Counted from the stretch's first letter, positions 44,330 through 55,628 are shown. The stretch: 64,000 nt of DNA from Zea mays (GCF_902167145.1 NC_050096.1:199098566-199162565), one strand, 5' to 3'. Made by a program: numbers and translations. Notes: generated by a model not told the origin, from the sequence alone.

Positions 44330-45811
44330 TGTCGGCGTTTCGACCCCGGGGGGTCCCTGGACCGACGAGTAAATCATCGCCGCGTGTCCCAGCCTAGATG
44401 GGTCGGCGCGAGACGGAGCACGAAGGGGGGAAAGAAGGAGAGACAGGCAAAAGGGGAAACCCACGGCCTTCGTGTTGCCCTGCGCCCAGGTCGGGTGCGC
44501 TTGCAGTAGGGGGTTACAAGCGTCCGCATGGGAGAGAGCGAGAGACTTTACGCGTCGTCCCGTTCCCCCGCGCGGCCAACCTTCTCGTAAGAGAGCCCTG
44601 GACCTTCCTTTTATAGGCATAAGGAGGGGGTCCAGGTGTACAATGGGGGGTGTAGCAGTGTGCTAACGTGTCTAGCAGAGAGGAGCTAGCGCCCTAAGTA
44701 CATGCCGTCGTGGCAGCCGGAGAGGTTTTGGCACCCTGTTCATGTGATGTCGTGGCCGTCGGAGGAGCGCTGGAGCCTTGCGGAAGGACAGCTGTCGGGG
44801 CTGTCGAGTCCTTGCTGACGTCTCCTTGCTTCCGTAAGGGGCTGAGAGACGCCGTCGTCATGGAGCACACGGAGCGCCATCATTATTTGTTTACCGGGGC
44901 GAGCCAGATGGGACGCCGGTCTTGTTCCCCGTAGTCTGAGCTAGCTAGGGGTAGGGTAATGATGGCCCCCCCCTGTGACGTGGTCGGTCCGAGCCCTGGG
45001 TCGGGCGAGGCGGAGGCTCCTCCGAGGTCGAGGTCGAGTCTGTCTTCCGAGGTCGAGGTCGAGTCCGAGCCCCGGGTCGGGCGAGGCGGAGACCGTCGTT
45101 TGAGGCCAGGGCTGAGTCCGAGCCCTGGGGTCGGGCGAGGCGGAGTTCGTCGTCTTCAGGAGCCGAGGCCGAGTCCGAGCTCTAGGGTCGGGCGAGGCGG
45201 AGTCCGTCGTCTTCCGGAGCCGAGGCTGAGTCCGAGCCCTGGGGTCGGGTGAAGCGGAGTTCATCGTCCGAGGCCGAAACGGGGGCCGAGCCCTGGGGTC
45301 GGGCGAGGCGGAGCTTCCTATGGCGCCCGAGGACGGACTTGGCTGCTGTCAGCCTCACTCTGTCGAGTGGCACAGCAGTCGGAGCGACGCAGGCGGCGCT
45401 GTCTTCTTGTCAGGCCGGTCAGTGGAGCGGCAAAGTGACTGCGGTCACTTCAGCTCTGTCGACTGAAGAGCGCGCGTCAGGATAAGGTGTCAGGCGATCC
45501 TCGCATTAAATACTCCTACGATACGGTCGGTCAGTGTGGCGATCTGGCCAAGGTTGCTTCTTGGCGAAGGCTGGGCCTCGGGCAGCCGAAGGTGTGTCCG
45601 TTGCTTGAGGGGGCCCTCGGGCGAGACGTGGATCCTCCGGGGTCGGCTGCCCTTGCCCGAGGCTGGGCTCGGGCGAGGCGAGATCGTGTCCCTTGAGTGG
45701 ACCGAGCCTTGACCTTAATCGCACCCATCAGGCCTTTGCAGCTTTGTGCTGATGGGGGTTACCAGCTGAGATTTAGGAGTCTTGGGGGTACCCTAATTAT
45801 GGTCCCCGACA
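44330..45811 (-). repeat. 5' LTR of the Huck-like element
   Basis: 1482 bp with the same GC-rich 57-bp tandem units (45000-45320) and minus-strand TATA box TATAAAAGG (plus 44607-44615). Followed by ACAGT. Confidence 0.87.
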
Positions 45812-45816
45812 ACAGT
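45812..45816. repeat. Target-site duplication of the Huck-like element (right)
   Basis: ACAGT, matching 11804-11808. Confidence 0.9.
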
Positions 45817-46166
45817 AAGTACTTAATCCAATTGGCTAAATATAGGAAACATACATTTTCTCCTTGGTTTCACCAGGATTTGCAATTGCAATATGGCTTG
45901 TTTCAAGTCCAAAATGCACTTTTCTTGCAGAAATGAGTTAGTAGCCAAAACAAAGTGCTACAAACATGTAAACCTCATGTTTATGTAGATTTGTCTAAAG
46001 TTACACTTTTGACCCTCCATTTTAGCTCACTTCGACTTGATCTCTTCAACTTGCCTTTTATGGACCTGTGCTCATACTCATATGAAGATATTTAGTATAA
46101 GAAGGTGTGTTGAGCACTTAATCATCAAAACAGGTATAAATGGCCCTATGAAACATTTCCCTTTCA
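45817..46166 (-). repeat. SIRE-type copia LTR remnant, right part
   Basis: Continues the LTR broken at 11808. It includes a TGTTGAGCACTTAATCATC stretch and ends AAACATTTCCCTTTCA, the reverse complement of a TGAAAGGGAAATG LTR start. No polypurine tract follows, so this is the outer (5') end of a solo or partial LTR. Confidence 0.7.
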
Positions 46167-47373
<1,207 letters not shown>

Positions 47374-47380
47374 TATAAAA
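47374..47380 (+). promoter_or_regulatory. TATA box of the cysteine-repeat peptide gene
   Basis: CCTATAAAATGG lies about 100 bp upstream of the ATG, giving a leader of about 70 nt. The leader contains CACTCG repeats (47405-47435). Confidence 0.7.
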
Positions 47381-47476
47381 TGGAGCAAGTTTCAGTGTCA
47401 TCTCGCACTCGCACTCGCACTCGCACCTGCACCTCGCACTAGCTAGTCTTGCCAATTAAGCTAGGTATAGACCAGC

Positions 47477-47899
47477 ATGGCTTCTGCTCTCAAGATGACG
47501 GCCATCTGCATGCTGATCCTGACCACGGGCCAGCTGATGGCAACTGCCGGTGCAAAGGCGCCGCTGGTGCAGGCGGACGCCGCGCCTACGGCTCGCCGTC
47601 TGCTCTCGGCGGACCATGAGCGCTCAGCCTCCGGGAGGACGAGCAACTGCCCCTGCACCGCCATGACTCCGTGGTGTTGCTTCGGTTTGCAGAGGACGGC
47701 GACGGAGAACTGCCCCTGCACCGCCAGGACTCCGTGGTGTTGCTCCGGTTTGCAGAAGACGGCGCTAGAGGACTGCCCCTGCAGCCCATTTACACCATGG
47801 TGCTGCTCCGGTTTGCAGAAGACGGCGCTGGAGAACTGCCCCTGCACCCCCATGACTCCATTCTGTTGCTTTGGCGCCGGCAGTGCTGCCACAAACTGA
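47477..47899 (+). CDS. Secreted precursor with four tandem cysteine-rich peptide units (unknown family)
   Basis: 140 residues in one exon. Residues 1-26 are a signal-peptide-like segment (MASALKMTAICMLILTTGQL, then MATAGA). A Cys-free pro-region 27-56 (with a RRLLS dibasic site near 40) follows. Four units start at residues 57, 78, 99 and 120. The first three are 21 residues long and the last is shortened. Each has C-P-C-[TS]-x2-T-P-[WF]-C-C-[FS]-G, that is C-x-C-x6-C-C, and the first three end in a spacer LQ[RK]TA[TL]E. I infer a secreted precursor releasing several similar disulfide-bonded peptides, or a small Cys-rich repeat protein. The start has a good context (AGCATGG) downstream of a TATA box, and AATAAA follows about 280 nt after the stop. 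I do not recognise the family. The conserved repeat, with a hydrophobic signal, makes a chance frame unlikely. Confidence 0.8.
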   Translation: MASALKMTAICMLILTTGQLMATAGAKAPLVQADAAPTARRLLSADHERSASGRTSNCPCTAMTPWCCFGLQRTATENCPCTARTPWCCSGLQKTALEDCPCSPFTPWCCSGLQKTALENCPCTPMTPFCCFGAGSAATN

Positions 47900-48176
47900 A
47901 ATCTTCATGAGAAGAACATGCATGCAGATGGATGTGGCCTCTAAATGTGTGCGGTATGGTGCTTGCGTATCATTCCTGCCGTGTGTCTTTGTTCTCCAAC
48001 AATAAGTACGTACGTGTAGAGGGGATGCATGCTGCTACACTACATCTGCATGCACCGTAGTACGTAGGCTTTGTTTGCTGCAGATGCTCTGCAGGCTTAC
48101 GACCCGAGTACGCGTATAGCCGTATAGGCGGTGTACGCCTGCTTTGTAATGTACCAAGTAATGCTGTTTTGCTTTC

Positions 48177-48182
48177 AATAAA
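48177..48182 (+). terminator. Poly(A) signal of the cysteine-repeat gene
   Basis: AATAAA preceded by a TTTTGCTTTC stretch, about 280 nt after the stop codon. Confidence 0.55.
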
Positions 48183-48199
48183 TATAAGAGGCCGCGCAT

Positions 48200-48565
48200 G
48201 CAACAGTTAAACTTTACAACAGCTGCTAGTTTACATTATATTTCCTGTCTGATCAGGAGAACTTGTTTATGATGAATCTGTTCCGTTTTAAGCATTTCAA
48301 GAGCTAAGCTTTTCTGGGTATTCAGAAAAGATTGAACCACTAGCTTCCGATCCAGGCTTCTTGCTTCGGAGACGTAGGGAATCTCGGAAAACAAATCACC
48401 CATATTTTTGTGTTACGTTTGATTTGCGATTTGTTTCTTACCCCCTCTTAGTTCTCTTGCTTTGTGCTTTGATTCTAAATCAATTGTGTTCCTTCCAAAT
48501 TAATTTCGCAATCATAAAAGCAACACAGCAAGAAGAACAACACTCCCACACTTTGATTGATTTAA
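48200..48565 (+). repeat. SIRE-type LTR 3' fragment
   Basis: From about 48350, GGGAATCTCGGAAAACAAAT, GATTTGCGATTTGTTTCTTA and CCCCCTCTTAGTTCTCTTGC parallel the end of the SIRE LTR at 55340-55560. The left part (48200-48350) is unassigned. Confidence 0.45.
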
Positions 48566-48691
48566 GGCATGTTTGGTTTGTGGCTAAATGTGCCATACTT
48601 TGCCTAAGGTTAGTCATCCAAATTGAATAATTAACCTTAGGCAAAAAAGTTAGGCAAAGTGTGGCAATTGAGGTAAGGAACCAAACATGCC
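48566..48691. mobile_element. Fold-back MITE (126 bp)
   Basis: Ends GGCATGTTTGGTT and AACCAAACATGCC are perfect 13-bp inverted repeats. The arms pair further (CTTTGCCTAAGGTTA with TAACCTTAGGC), so most of the element can fold into one hairpin. TTAA/ATAA flank it. Superfamily uncertain (Tourist- or hAT-like). Confidence 0.8.
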
Positions 48692-48727
48692 ATAATTCTC
48701 GTTCTAACGGCTAACCGGACTTTGAGT

Positions 48728-48732
48728 ACCGG
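48728..48732. repeat. Target-site duplication of the solo LTR (left)
   Basis: ACCGG, matching 51854-51858. Confidence 0.8.
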
Positions 48733-49170
48733 TGTAGCACACCGAAAATCCAAATCTGGAAAAATTCTAAAACTCGCTCTAAATTCAAAATAAATTTTAA
48801 ATTTCGTTTCAAAATATTTGTTTACGAGTTGATCTCAATAAAGAAAATAAAGTGGTCTATCTTCTCTCCAAAATTCTCCTTAAAATATCCTACAAATATT
48901 TTCCCAGTGATTCCCCTCAAATTCTTTCCAGAAATAGTGCATAAATGTTCCACCAATATTTCTCAAAAAAATTTCTCCTGAGAAATACCCTCGGAATCAT
49001 TTTTAAAATTCCTACAGATATTTTCTTAATAATTTTCCTTATGATCATACGTATACGTACGACTCTAGTGTCATACAATGAGCTCTACAAGCTAATTTCA
49101 CTTATCTGTAGCTAATACATGTTTATCTCTCACTAATCTTTGCCTCCCCCACTTAATCCCCCACCTTGCC

Positions 49171-49178
49171 TATAAATA
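49171..49178 (+). promoter_or_regulatory. TATA box in the solo LTR
   Basis: GCCTATAAATAGAGG, a canonical plant core promoter, about 440 bp into the LTR. Confidence 0.6.
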
Positions 49179-49429
49179 GAGGGGCAAGGGGCTCCCTTAT
49201 GACATCACAAACCATTTCAAGGCAACTCACTCCCACTCCCACATGAGCACAAGGATCGTTCGTTCATACGAACTATTCACCGTTCACCAAATCATTCATA
49301 GTTACTATTCATCGTTCATCTGATCGTTCATCCTACTATTCATCGTTCATCCGATCCCCCAAATATTCAACTGCTCATCCATCATGACGATCAACTCACT
49401 AAGACCTGCTAGACCAATATCTCAGTCAA

Positions 49430-49580
49430 ACGAACTCCAGTGACTGATTTTCTTTCCTGGTCACCTATCCAGAATTTCTCCAAGTTGAGCACGCTTAACT
49501 TTGAGATTCTTTCGAACCAGACTTCCAAAAGAAAGGCGAACCATGTTGGTATGGATACGCCATCAATCCTATAAAACCTG
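49430..49580 (-). repeat. 5S rRNA-like (Cassandra-like) segment inside the solo LTR, antisense
   Basis: On the minus strand AAGTTAAGCGTGCTCAAC (5S A-box) is followed by GGATAGGTGACCAGGAAAG (5S C-box). It is preceded by GTATCCATACCAACATGG, which aligns with the Cassandra LTR at 52666-52683. It is diverged but keeps order and spacing. It is not a 5S gene. Confidence 0.7.
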
Positions 49581-51853
49581 GCCCGAGATACCATAGACCA
49601 CACAGACCAGAATATCACAGTATTCCAGCTATTTGGGTCCTGCCTTACTGTTGGCCCATGTGACACAGTAGGTAGGAAGAGTTGCCACCAACATAAACCT
49701 CTTCCCATGAATAGCCCAGAAATAATTACTGCACTCCACTAAAAAATTCATTTGATTTTCCAAATAACCCCAAGTATTCAAATTTAGGAATATTCGAGAA
49801 ATATCCCTTTTTTTCTTTTTTTTTCTAATTCCTATGATTATAAAATCCAAAACTCCTCCATCCAAACTCATATATCAATAATTCTTGTTTCTAAATCCTT
49901 ATCAAATTATTCTCTATCCAACCATGTCATCCTTAAGCATGATTCATATTTCAGTAAACTCCAAAAATACTCTTGTTCCATATTCTGCCTATAATTTTCC
50001 TATTCGAATAGAGTCAGACAATTCCTTCGCCACTATTCTCATAAACAGTAAACTCTACCGTACTAAACCACATCTACCCAACTATAAATACACCCAGTTA
50101 TCCTCTCCACACCCTCAACACCTTGAGCCAAGGCAAACCCCCACCCACTCAGTTACCCCGCTCTGCCGACTATCCCACTCAGTTACTCCACCCTTCTGGT
50201 AACCACCTCCACTCCACCACAAGTAATATCACAACACCACATGACACAGATTCTGCTCAAGACCCTACCCATCCATATATCACCATTCTTGACCACTATA
50301 TTGAATATTTGTTGATATACTTGTTGGTTTGTATGTTTGCTTGTTCTTGATGTGTAGCTATCGGAGGGTTCGTGCTGTCTCGTGACGACTAGTTCCGCAA
50401 GTCTACGCTAGACAGTGAAGCCAGAATCCAATTCCGCGAGCTCTCACCCTTTCGTCGGTTAAAGCAACGACAAGCTCACTAGACCCCTTTGATGCATAAA
50501 TTACCTATGTTTTTCAAACACAACCCTCGGCATGTTATTTTATGCATTATATGATTTTGCTGCTAAGAGACATGTTAAAATGGTCACCAAGCCTTAGAAC
50601 TTTGCCACACTTCATCTTTATACTCCTTGACATTTTTGTTACAAAATGATTTGAGAAAAGGTGTAAGTTTTTCAAAAGAAAATGTTTTTCAAGATGTGTA
50701 TGATTAAGGGTTATCACCCTTATCACCTTTGAGTGAGATGATCAGGGACTCCCCGGTTTGGGGAGGGCCTTAAGGTGATGGCTCAGTCGTGTTAGGTGTA
50801 AGCATGAAGATTGTTCCTCTTATATAAGGACCGATTTGCCATTCTTCACTGCCTGTACTCTAATCAAGTACAACCACTCGAGACTGTATTGCCAGTCGCT
50901 TGATCCGAACTTGCACGGTCTGCACCCTAGGGTTATGGTGGCTGGGGAGCACCGGAAGGACAAGGAGGGGGAATTTTTTGTCCTGGTTTGGGCATGGAGG
51001 TGGCCTTGTTCCTTTCGGTATAACAACTAAGGTAAAGACGTGTAGGGGATGAGAGAGTTTCGGTATTCGGATCTCACAACGGTGAGATTGCAGAAACCGG
51101 ACTAGTAGGTAAAGTGTACACTTCTGCGTAGAGTTCAAAACCTATTCGAATAGTCCGTGTCCACGGATATGGATGAGTTATGGCTTGGTTTGACAATTAG
51201 TGTTTTATTTTCCAAAAATGCTTTTGAAAAGTGGTTTTAAAAGGTCTGGTTGTTGACCGTGAGCTATGGTGGACGGGAAGTCCAGTAGTTGTTTTTTGAA
51301 AATGAAAACCGGTGGGAAACTACCAAGATTCATGGATGGTTTAGTCCAGGGGGTTTTGTTCTATATTGAAAAACTTCCTGCTCCTTTGGGAGAGGATGCA
51401 CTTTGAAAAATATAAAATGTTTTACAAAATAGCTCTGCATCAAAAATTGATTTTTCTGCAAAAATATCTTGAGCTCCACATACTCCATGCATTATATCTG
51501 ATTTCCTCATTCTGTGGGTGAAGGAGGATTGCTGGGTACATAAGTACTCACTCTTGCTTATTCGTTGTTTTTTAGAGAAGCAGATCATTGATCGGGTAAG
51601 AGTTACACATGTTTCCTAACCATGCATGTGGTTGTTGGACCGCTGATTTGCTTCATTGTGTATATTGGGCTGCTTCAGCCCCACTCTGATGATATGTCCA
51701 GAGTTGTGGACCAACTCTTAGAGTTGATCGCCACCTGTATAGATTTGTCTCGTTTAAACAGATCTGAGACCATCTGATGTATAAATGTGTATACTAGCCT
51801 CCTAGGACTAGTATTTGAATCACATTTGAGTCCCACAGGATTGGGATGCTTCA

Positions 51854-52155
51854 ACCGGAGTCATATTCGACACAATAGGTGTGCCCCTTCTTTTTCTTGA
51901 ATGAATGCCATCTCTCTCTCTCCCTTTTTTGTCCTTATAATATTTTCTCACTTCTCTTCGTTGCCGCGAGAAAATCCGGCATGCAGTAAGTTATATGTAA
52001 AGTTAAGTGCGTAACTTTGTTACGTTGAAGTTACATGCATAACATATATGTATAAGTTATACATCAATGTTCAACTTGTTCAATTGAAGAGGGCTTCACT
52101 TCAGTCTATTATTTCTCTTTCCACTACTAAAGTAGAATATGTCTCAGTTATTGCA
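51854..52155. other. LTR-derived flank and a tiny forward copia RNase H fragment
   Basis: Begins with the right ACCGG copy. At 52080-52155 the plus strand reads ASLQSIISLSTTKVEYVSVI, the RNase H end motif of copia elements. It lies head-to-head with the minus-strand remnant that starts at 52156. The stretch between is AT-rich and unassigned. Confidence 0.45.
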
Positions 52156-52597
52156 GGATTTTCATCTATATGTATCTTGTCCACTTTAATCTTGCCTTCA
52201 TCAACAATATCACGAATGAAGTGGTACTTGATATCAATATGCTTGGTCTTGAATTGATACATGTCATTCTTGGTCAAACAAATAGCACTATGACTATCAC
52301 AATAAACCTTAATAACATCCTAAGGAACACCAAATTCAGAAATAAGACCTCACATCAGTAGCTGAGACATATTCTTCTTCAGTAGTGAAAAGAGCAGTAA
52401 TAGACTGAAGGAAAGCCCTCCAACTCACTACAGAACCACATAATGAAAATACATAGCCAGATATGGAGCGTCTCTTATCAAGATCACCAGCAAAGTCAGA
52501 ATTAACAAATCCCATAACACCAATTTCCTTCACTGGATTCTTGTCAAACAATAATCCAGAATGAGAAGTACCTTTCAAGCAGCAAAGAATCCACTTT

Positions 52598-52602
52598 ACT
52601 AA
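52598..52602. repeat. Target-site duplication of Cassandra (left)
   Basis: ACTAA; the right flank 53411-53415 reads ACTAC (4 of 5). Confidence 0.65.
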
Positions 52603-52906
52603 TGCGATATCATGGCTCTAGTGGATGGTGATATCCTGTCCCAAGGCTTAATAGAATTAATAGAGTATCCATACCAACAAGGTGCATCTTCTTTTTTAAA
52701 AGCCTATCTCGTAAGAATCTACAAGTTAAGCGTGTTTGGTTTGGAGCAATTTGGGATGGGTGACCGACCAGGAAGTTTTCTCAGGTGCGCATGAGTGACG
52801 ACAAAATGCGCACAAAAGGCCCGTGTTGGTCTGTGGGAACAATATATGATCCTAGAAAGTTGCCAGGAGTAAGTACCGCCGGTTTGGGAGTGGACAGGGT
52901 GTTATA
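52603..52906 (+). repeat. 5' LTR of Cassandra
   Basis: 5S-like block about 52666-52793 with intact A-box AAGTTAAGCGTG and C-box GGATGGGTGACC. Confidence 0.9.
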
Positions 52907-53106
52907 AGTGGTATCAGAGCCGACCCTCACGGTTTCACGGGTGTGTGTGGGTTAGGGGTTCGGGTATATGGCACATGGCGCATGTGGGCCCAGAGTGGTC
53001 ACATGGTATGGCATATGGCGACACTAGACACACAGACGTGGCTAAGAGAGGAGGTTCCTAGATTGGGGTTGACCGACGAGGACGTCGGTCTTCTAAGGGT
53101 GTGGAT

Positions 53107-53410
53107 TGTGATATCCTGGCCCTAGAGGATGGTGATATCCTAGCCCAAGGCTTAATAGAATTAATAGAGTATCTATACCAACAAGATGCATCTTCTTTTT
53201 CGGAAGCCTATCTTGTAAGAACCTACAAGTTAAGCGTGCTTGACTTGTAGCAATTTGGGATGGGTGACGGATTGAGAAGTTTTCTCGGGTGCGCATGAGT
53301 GAGGACAAAATGCACACAAAAGGCCCGTGTTGGTCTGTGGGGACAATATATGATCCTAGAGAGCTGCCAGGAGTAAGTACCACCAGTCCGGGAGTGGACG
53401 GGGTGTAACA
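53107..53410 (+). repeat. 3' LTR of Cassandra
   Basis: Starts TGTGATATCCTGG and ends GGGTGTAACA. The A-box is intact; after GGATGGGTGAC the C-box flank is altered (GGATTGAG). Confidence 0.9.
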
Positions 53411-54415
53411 ACTACATTCCATTGTTCTTCACCAGGATTGTGCATAAATCTGCTAACCACACTAACAACATGAGCCAAATTGGATCTTATATAGATCATA
53501 GCATACATGAGACTTCCAACAGCATTAGAATACAATATGTGAGACATGTGTTCTTTCTCATCTTCAGTAACAGGATATTGCCTCGATGACAATTTGAAAT
53601 GTGAAGCAAATGGTGTAGCAACAGATTTGCAATTACTGAGATTATACTTTTCAAGAACTTTCTCAATATAACTTTTCTGAGATAGAAAAAGAGTACCAAC
53701 ACGACGATCACACTGAATTTCCATCCCAATAACCTTCTTTGCTGATCCAAGATCTTTCATATCAAATTCATGACTAAGTTGAGCCTTCAATTTATTAATA
53801 AATGACATGTCATGAGAAGCAACTGACATATCATCAATATAAAGCAGTAGATACACAAAAGATCCATTAGGGACTGCTTCAAATAAATACAATGATCATA
53901 ATTGCTTCGAGAATAACCATATGCAAGCATAAACGAGTCAAACCTCTTATACCACTGCCTAGGAGCTTGTTTCAAACTATAAAAAGATTTCTACAAGTGA
54001 CAAACTAAATGTTGTTTACGAGGAGTAGAAAAAACCTGAGGTTGCCTCATATAAATCTGCTCATCTAAATATCCATGAAGAAATGCATTTTTAACATCAA
54101 GTTGCTCTAACTCCTAATAAAAATAAAGCAACAACAGCAAGCATAACTTGAATAGAAGTGTGACAAACAACATGAGAGAACATCTCATTGAAATCAATAC
54201 CTTCTCTTTGTTCAAAACCTTTCACAACTAAACGAGCTTTAAATCTTGCAGGTTCAACTCCAGATATACCTTCCTTCTTCTTATAAATCCACTTGTACTT
54301 TAAAGGTTTTTTACCTTTAAGAAGCTCAATCAATTTTCATATAGAATTCTTTTGAAGGCTCTAAAATTCATCATTCGTAGCAACTAACCATTTGGATGTA
54401 TTATCACATGAGATG

Positions 54416-55626
54416 TGAAAGGGAAATGGCCTCAACATTTCCTATAATCGATTTTGGTGTTTGATGTCCATCACAAACCATATGGACTAACTAGTTTGCC
54501 TAGTGGATGTTTTTCTCAGGTGCATAAAGTTCAACATAAACATACAACGAAAAAGACTTGAGGGAATTCTACAAAGTTTGGAGCATACAAGATCTGGTGC
54601 AGTTAGTGGCACACCGGACACTGTCTGGTGCCTTGGACGAGCACCTCGCGAACTGGCCACTCTTGAGTTTTCTCAGTGCTCGTCCACTAAAATTCGTCGG
54701 ACTGTCCGGTGTGCCACCGGACTATCTGGTGAGACAACAGAGCAACGATCAACTTCGCCAACAGTCGACTGCGGAACAGTCTGATCATCAGAAGTCAGAA
54801 GACAGTCTATGATGTCAGATCGCACCGGACTGTCCAGTGCCACAAGAAGACAGAAGACTTTAATGGTCAATAGCTCCAAACCCCAACGGTCGGCTGACGT
54901 GGCACTCACCAGACAGTGAACAGTGTGCCCATCAACAACAACGGCAGGAATAGTGGTTGGGGCTATAAATACCCCCAACCACCACCATTCAAGCCATCCG
55001 AGCTTTCGAATACAATCCAAAGACACAATCAAAGCATCAAATCCTCTCCAAGCTCCAAAATCAAGTCAAGTGATCAAAAGTGTTTAGTGACTTGAGAGAG
55101 GGTGATTTGTGTTTCTTTTGTTGCTCTTGTTGCTTGGTTGCTTTCTTCTTCTCACTCTAATCTTTCCAAGTGCTTTGTAAAGCTAGCAAGAGACACCTAA
55201 TTGTGTGGTGATCCTTGCAGGGTCTTAGTGATCCATGTAATTAAGAACAAGCACTCGACCGATCTAAGTGATCGATTGAGAGATGAAAAAGGTTGAAATA
55301 GACCCGGCCTTTGTGGCCTCCTCAACAGGGAGTAGGTTCTTTGGAACCGAACCTCGGGAAACAAATCACCGTGTTCATTTGTGTTGATCTTCATCACTCG
55401 ATTTGTTTCTCCCCTCTCCTCTCTCTCTAAAGTTCTCTTGCTCATATTGTTTTGAGTTGGCTCCTAAATTTATCTGCATTAATTGAGCAACTCATAGCAA
55501 GAAGAACTATCTTCCGCACTCTGAATTTAATATTATTTATTTCTAACCCTAACCCCGGGTAAAGTGCGTGTTCAAATATTATAATTTTAAGGTTTTGCCT
55601 ATTCACCCCCCTCTAGGCGACTTTCA
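54416..55626 (+). repeat. 5' LTR of the second SIRE copia
   Basis: 1211 bp, TGAAAGGGAAATGGCC to TAGGCGACTTTCA, TATA box TATAAATA at 54964-54971. Degenerate CACCGGAC/GTCCGGTG blocks at 54610-54730 and 54822-54840. Confidence 0.87.
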
Positions 55627-55628
55627 AT

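Larger units (their letters stand above)
11809..45811 (-). mobile_element. Huck-like Ty3/gypsy retrotransposon (host of three nested insertions)
   Basis: Two LTRs of 1481 and 1482 bp (minus-strand sense TGTCGGGGACCATAATTAG to CGAAACGCCGACA) are flanked by ACAGT. Removing the two nested LTR elements, the hAT-like insert and one copy of the flanking duplication leaves about 13.4 kb, the size I recall for maize Huck. On the minus strand the order is 5' LTR, primer site, gag, protease, RT, RNase H, integrase, a 3.9-kb non-coding tail and 3' LTR. gag and pol carry several nonsense codons and frameshifts. LTRs differ at about 45 of 1480 positions by my count. Confidence 0.85.
48733..51853 (+). repeat. 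3.1-kb solo LTR of a gypsy-type retrotransposon
   Basis: Starts TGTAGCACACCG, ends GGGATGCTTCA, and is flanked by ACCGG on both sides. There is no internal region. Content (short AT-rich 5' third with TTTCCAGAAAT-like words, a TATA box, a long R/U5-like tail) resembles long LTRs of maize Tekay/Prem1-type elements. The short frames inside are not protein-like. Confidence 0.75.
52603..53410 (+). mobile_element. Cassandra TRIM retrotransposon with 5S rRNA-derived LTRs
   Basis: Two 304-bp LTRs (52603-52906, 53107-53410) enclose a 200-bp non-coding interior with a perfect primer site TGGTATCAGAGC (52909-52920). Each LTR contains a 5S rRNA-like block: CCATACCAACAAGGTGCATC, AAGTTAAGCGTG and GGATGGGTGACC. 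This combination is the hallmark of Cassandra. LTRs differ at roughly 10 % of positions, so it is an old copy. Confidence 0.92.
52156..54415 (-). pseudogene. Decayed minus-strand copia pol (RT/RNase H), split by Cassandra
   Basis: Minus-strand pieces in order: KPLKYKWIYKKKEG and FKARLVVKGFEQREGIDFNE (54333-54190), LKQAPRQWYKRFDSFMLAYG, VYLLLYIDDMSVASHD (LYIDDM at the catalytic place), MKDLGSAKKVIGMEIQCDRR and RSNLAHVVSVVSRFMHNPGE. After the insertion follow GFVNSDFAGDLDKRRSISGY and EEEYVSATDV, then the DSHSAICL..KHIDIKYHFIRD tail. Frameshifts and stops are scattered. It belongs to a copia lineage different from the SIRE elements here. No LTRs are attached. Confidence 0.8.

Noticed and set aside
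47461..47892. 143-codon minus-strand frame opposite the cysteine-repeat gene
   Set aside because: It is the mirror of the 63-bp repeats, has no signal peptide, no TATA box on that strand and no poly(A) signal; the plus strand has all three.
52660..52800. 5S rRNA gene
   Set aside because: Only 5S-derived sequence inside Cassandra LTRs; diverged outside the control boxes and flanked by LTR structure.
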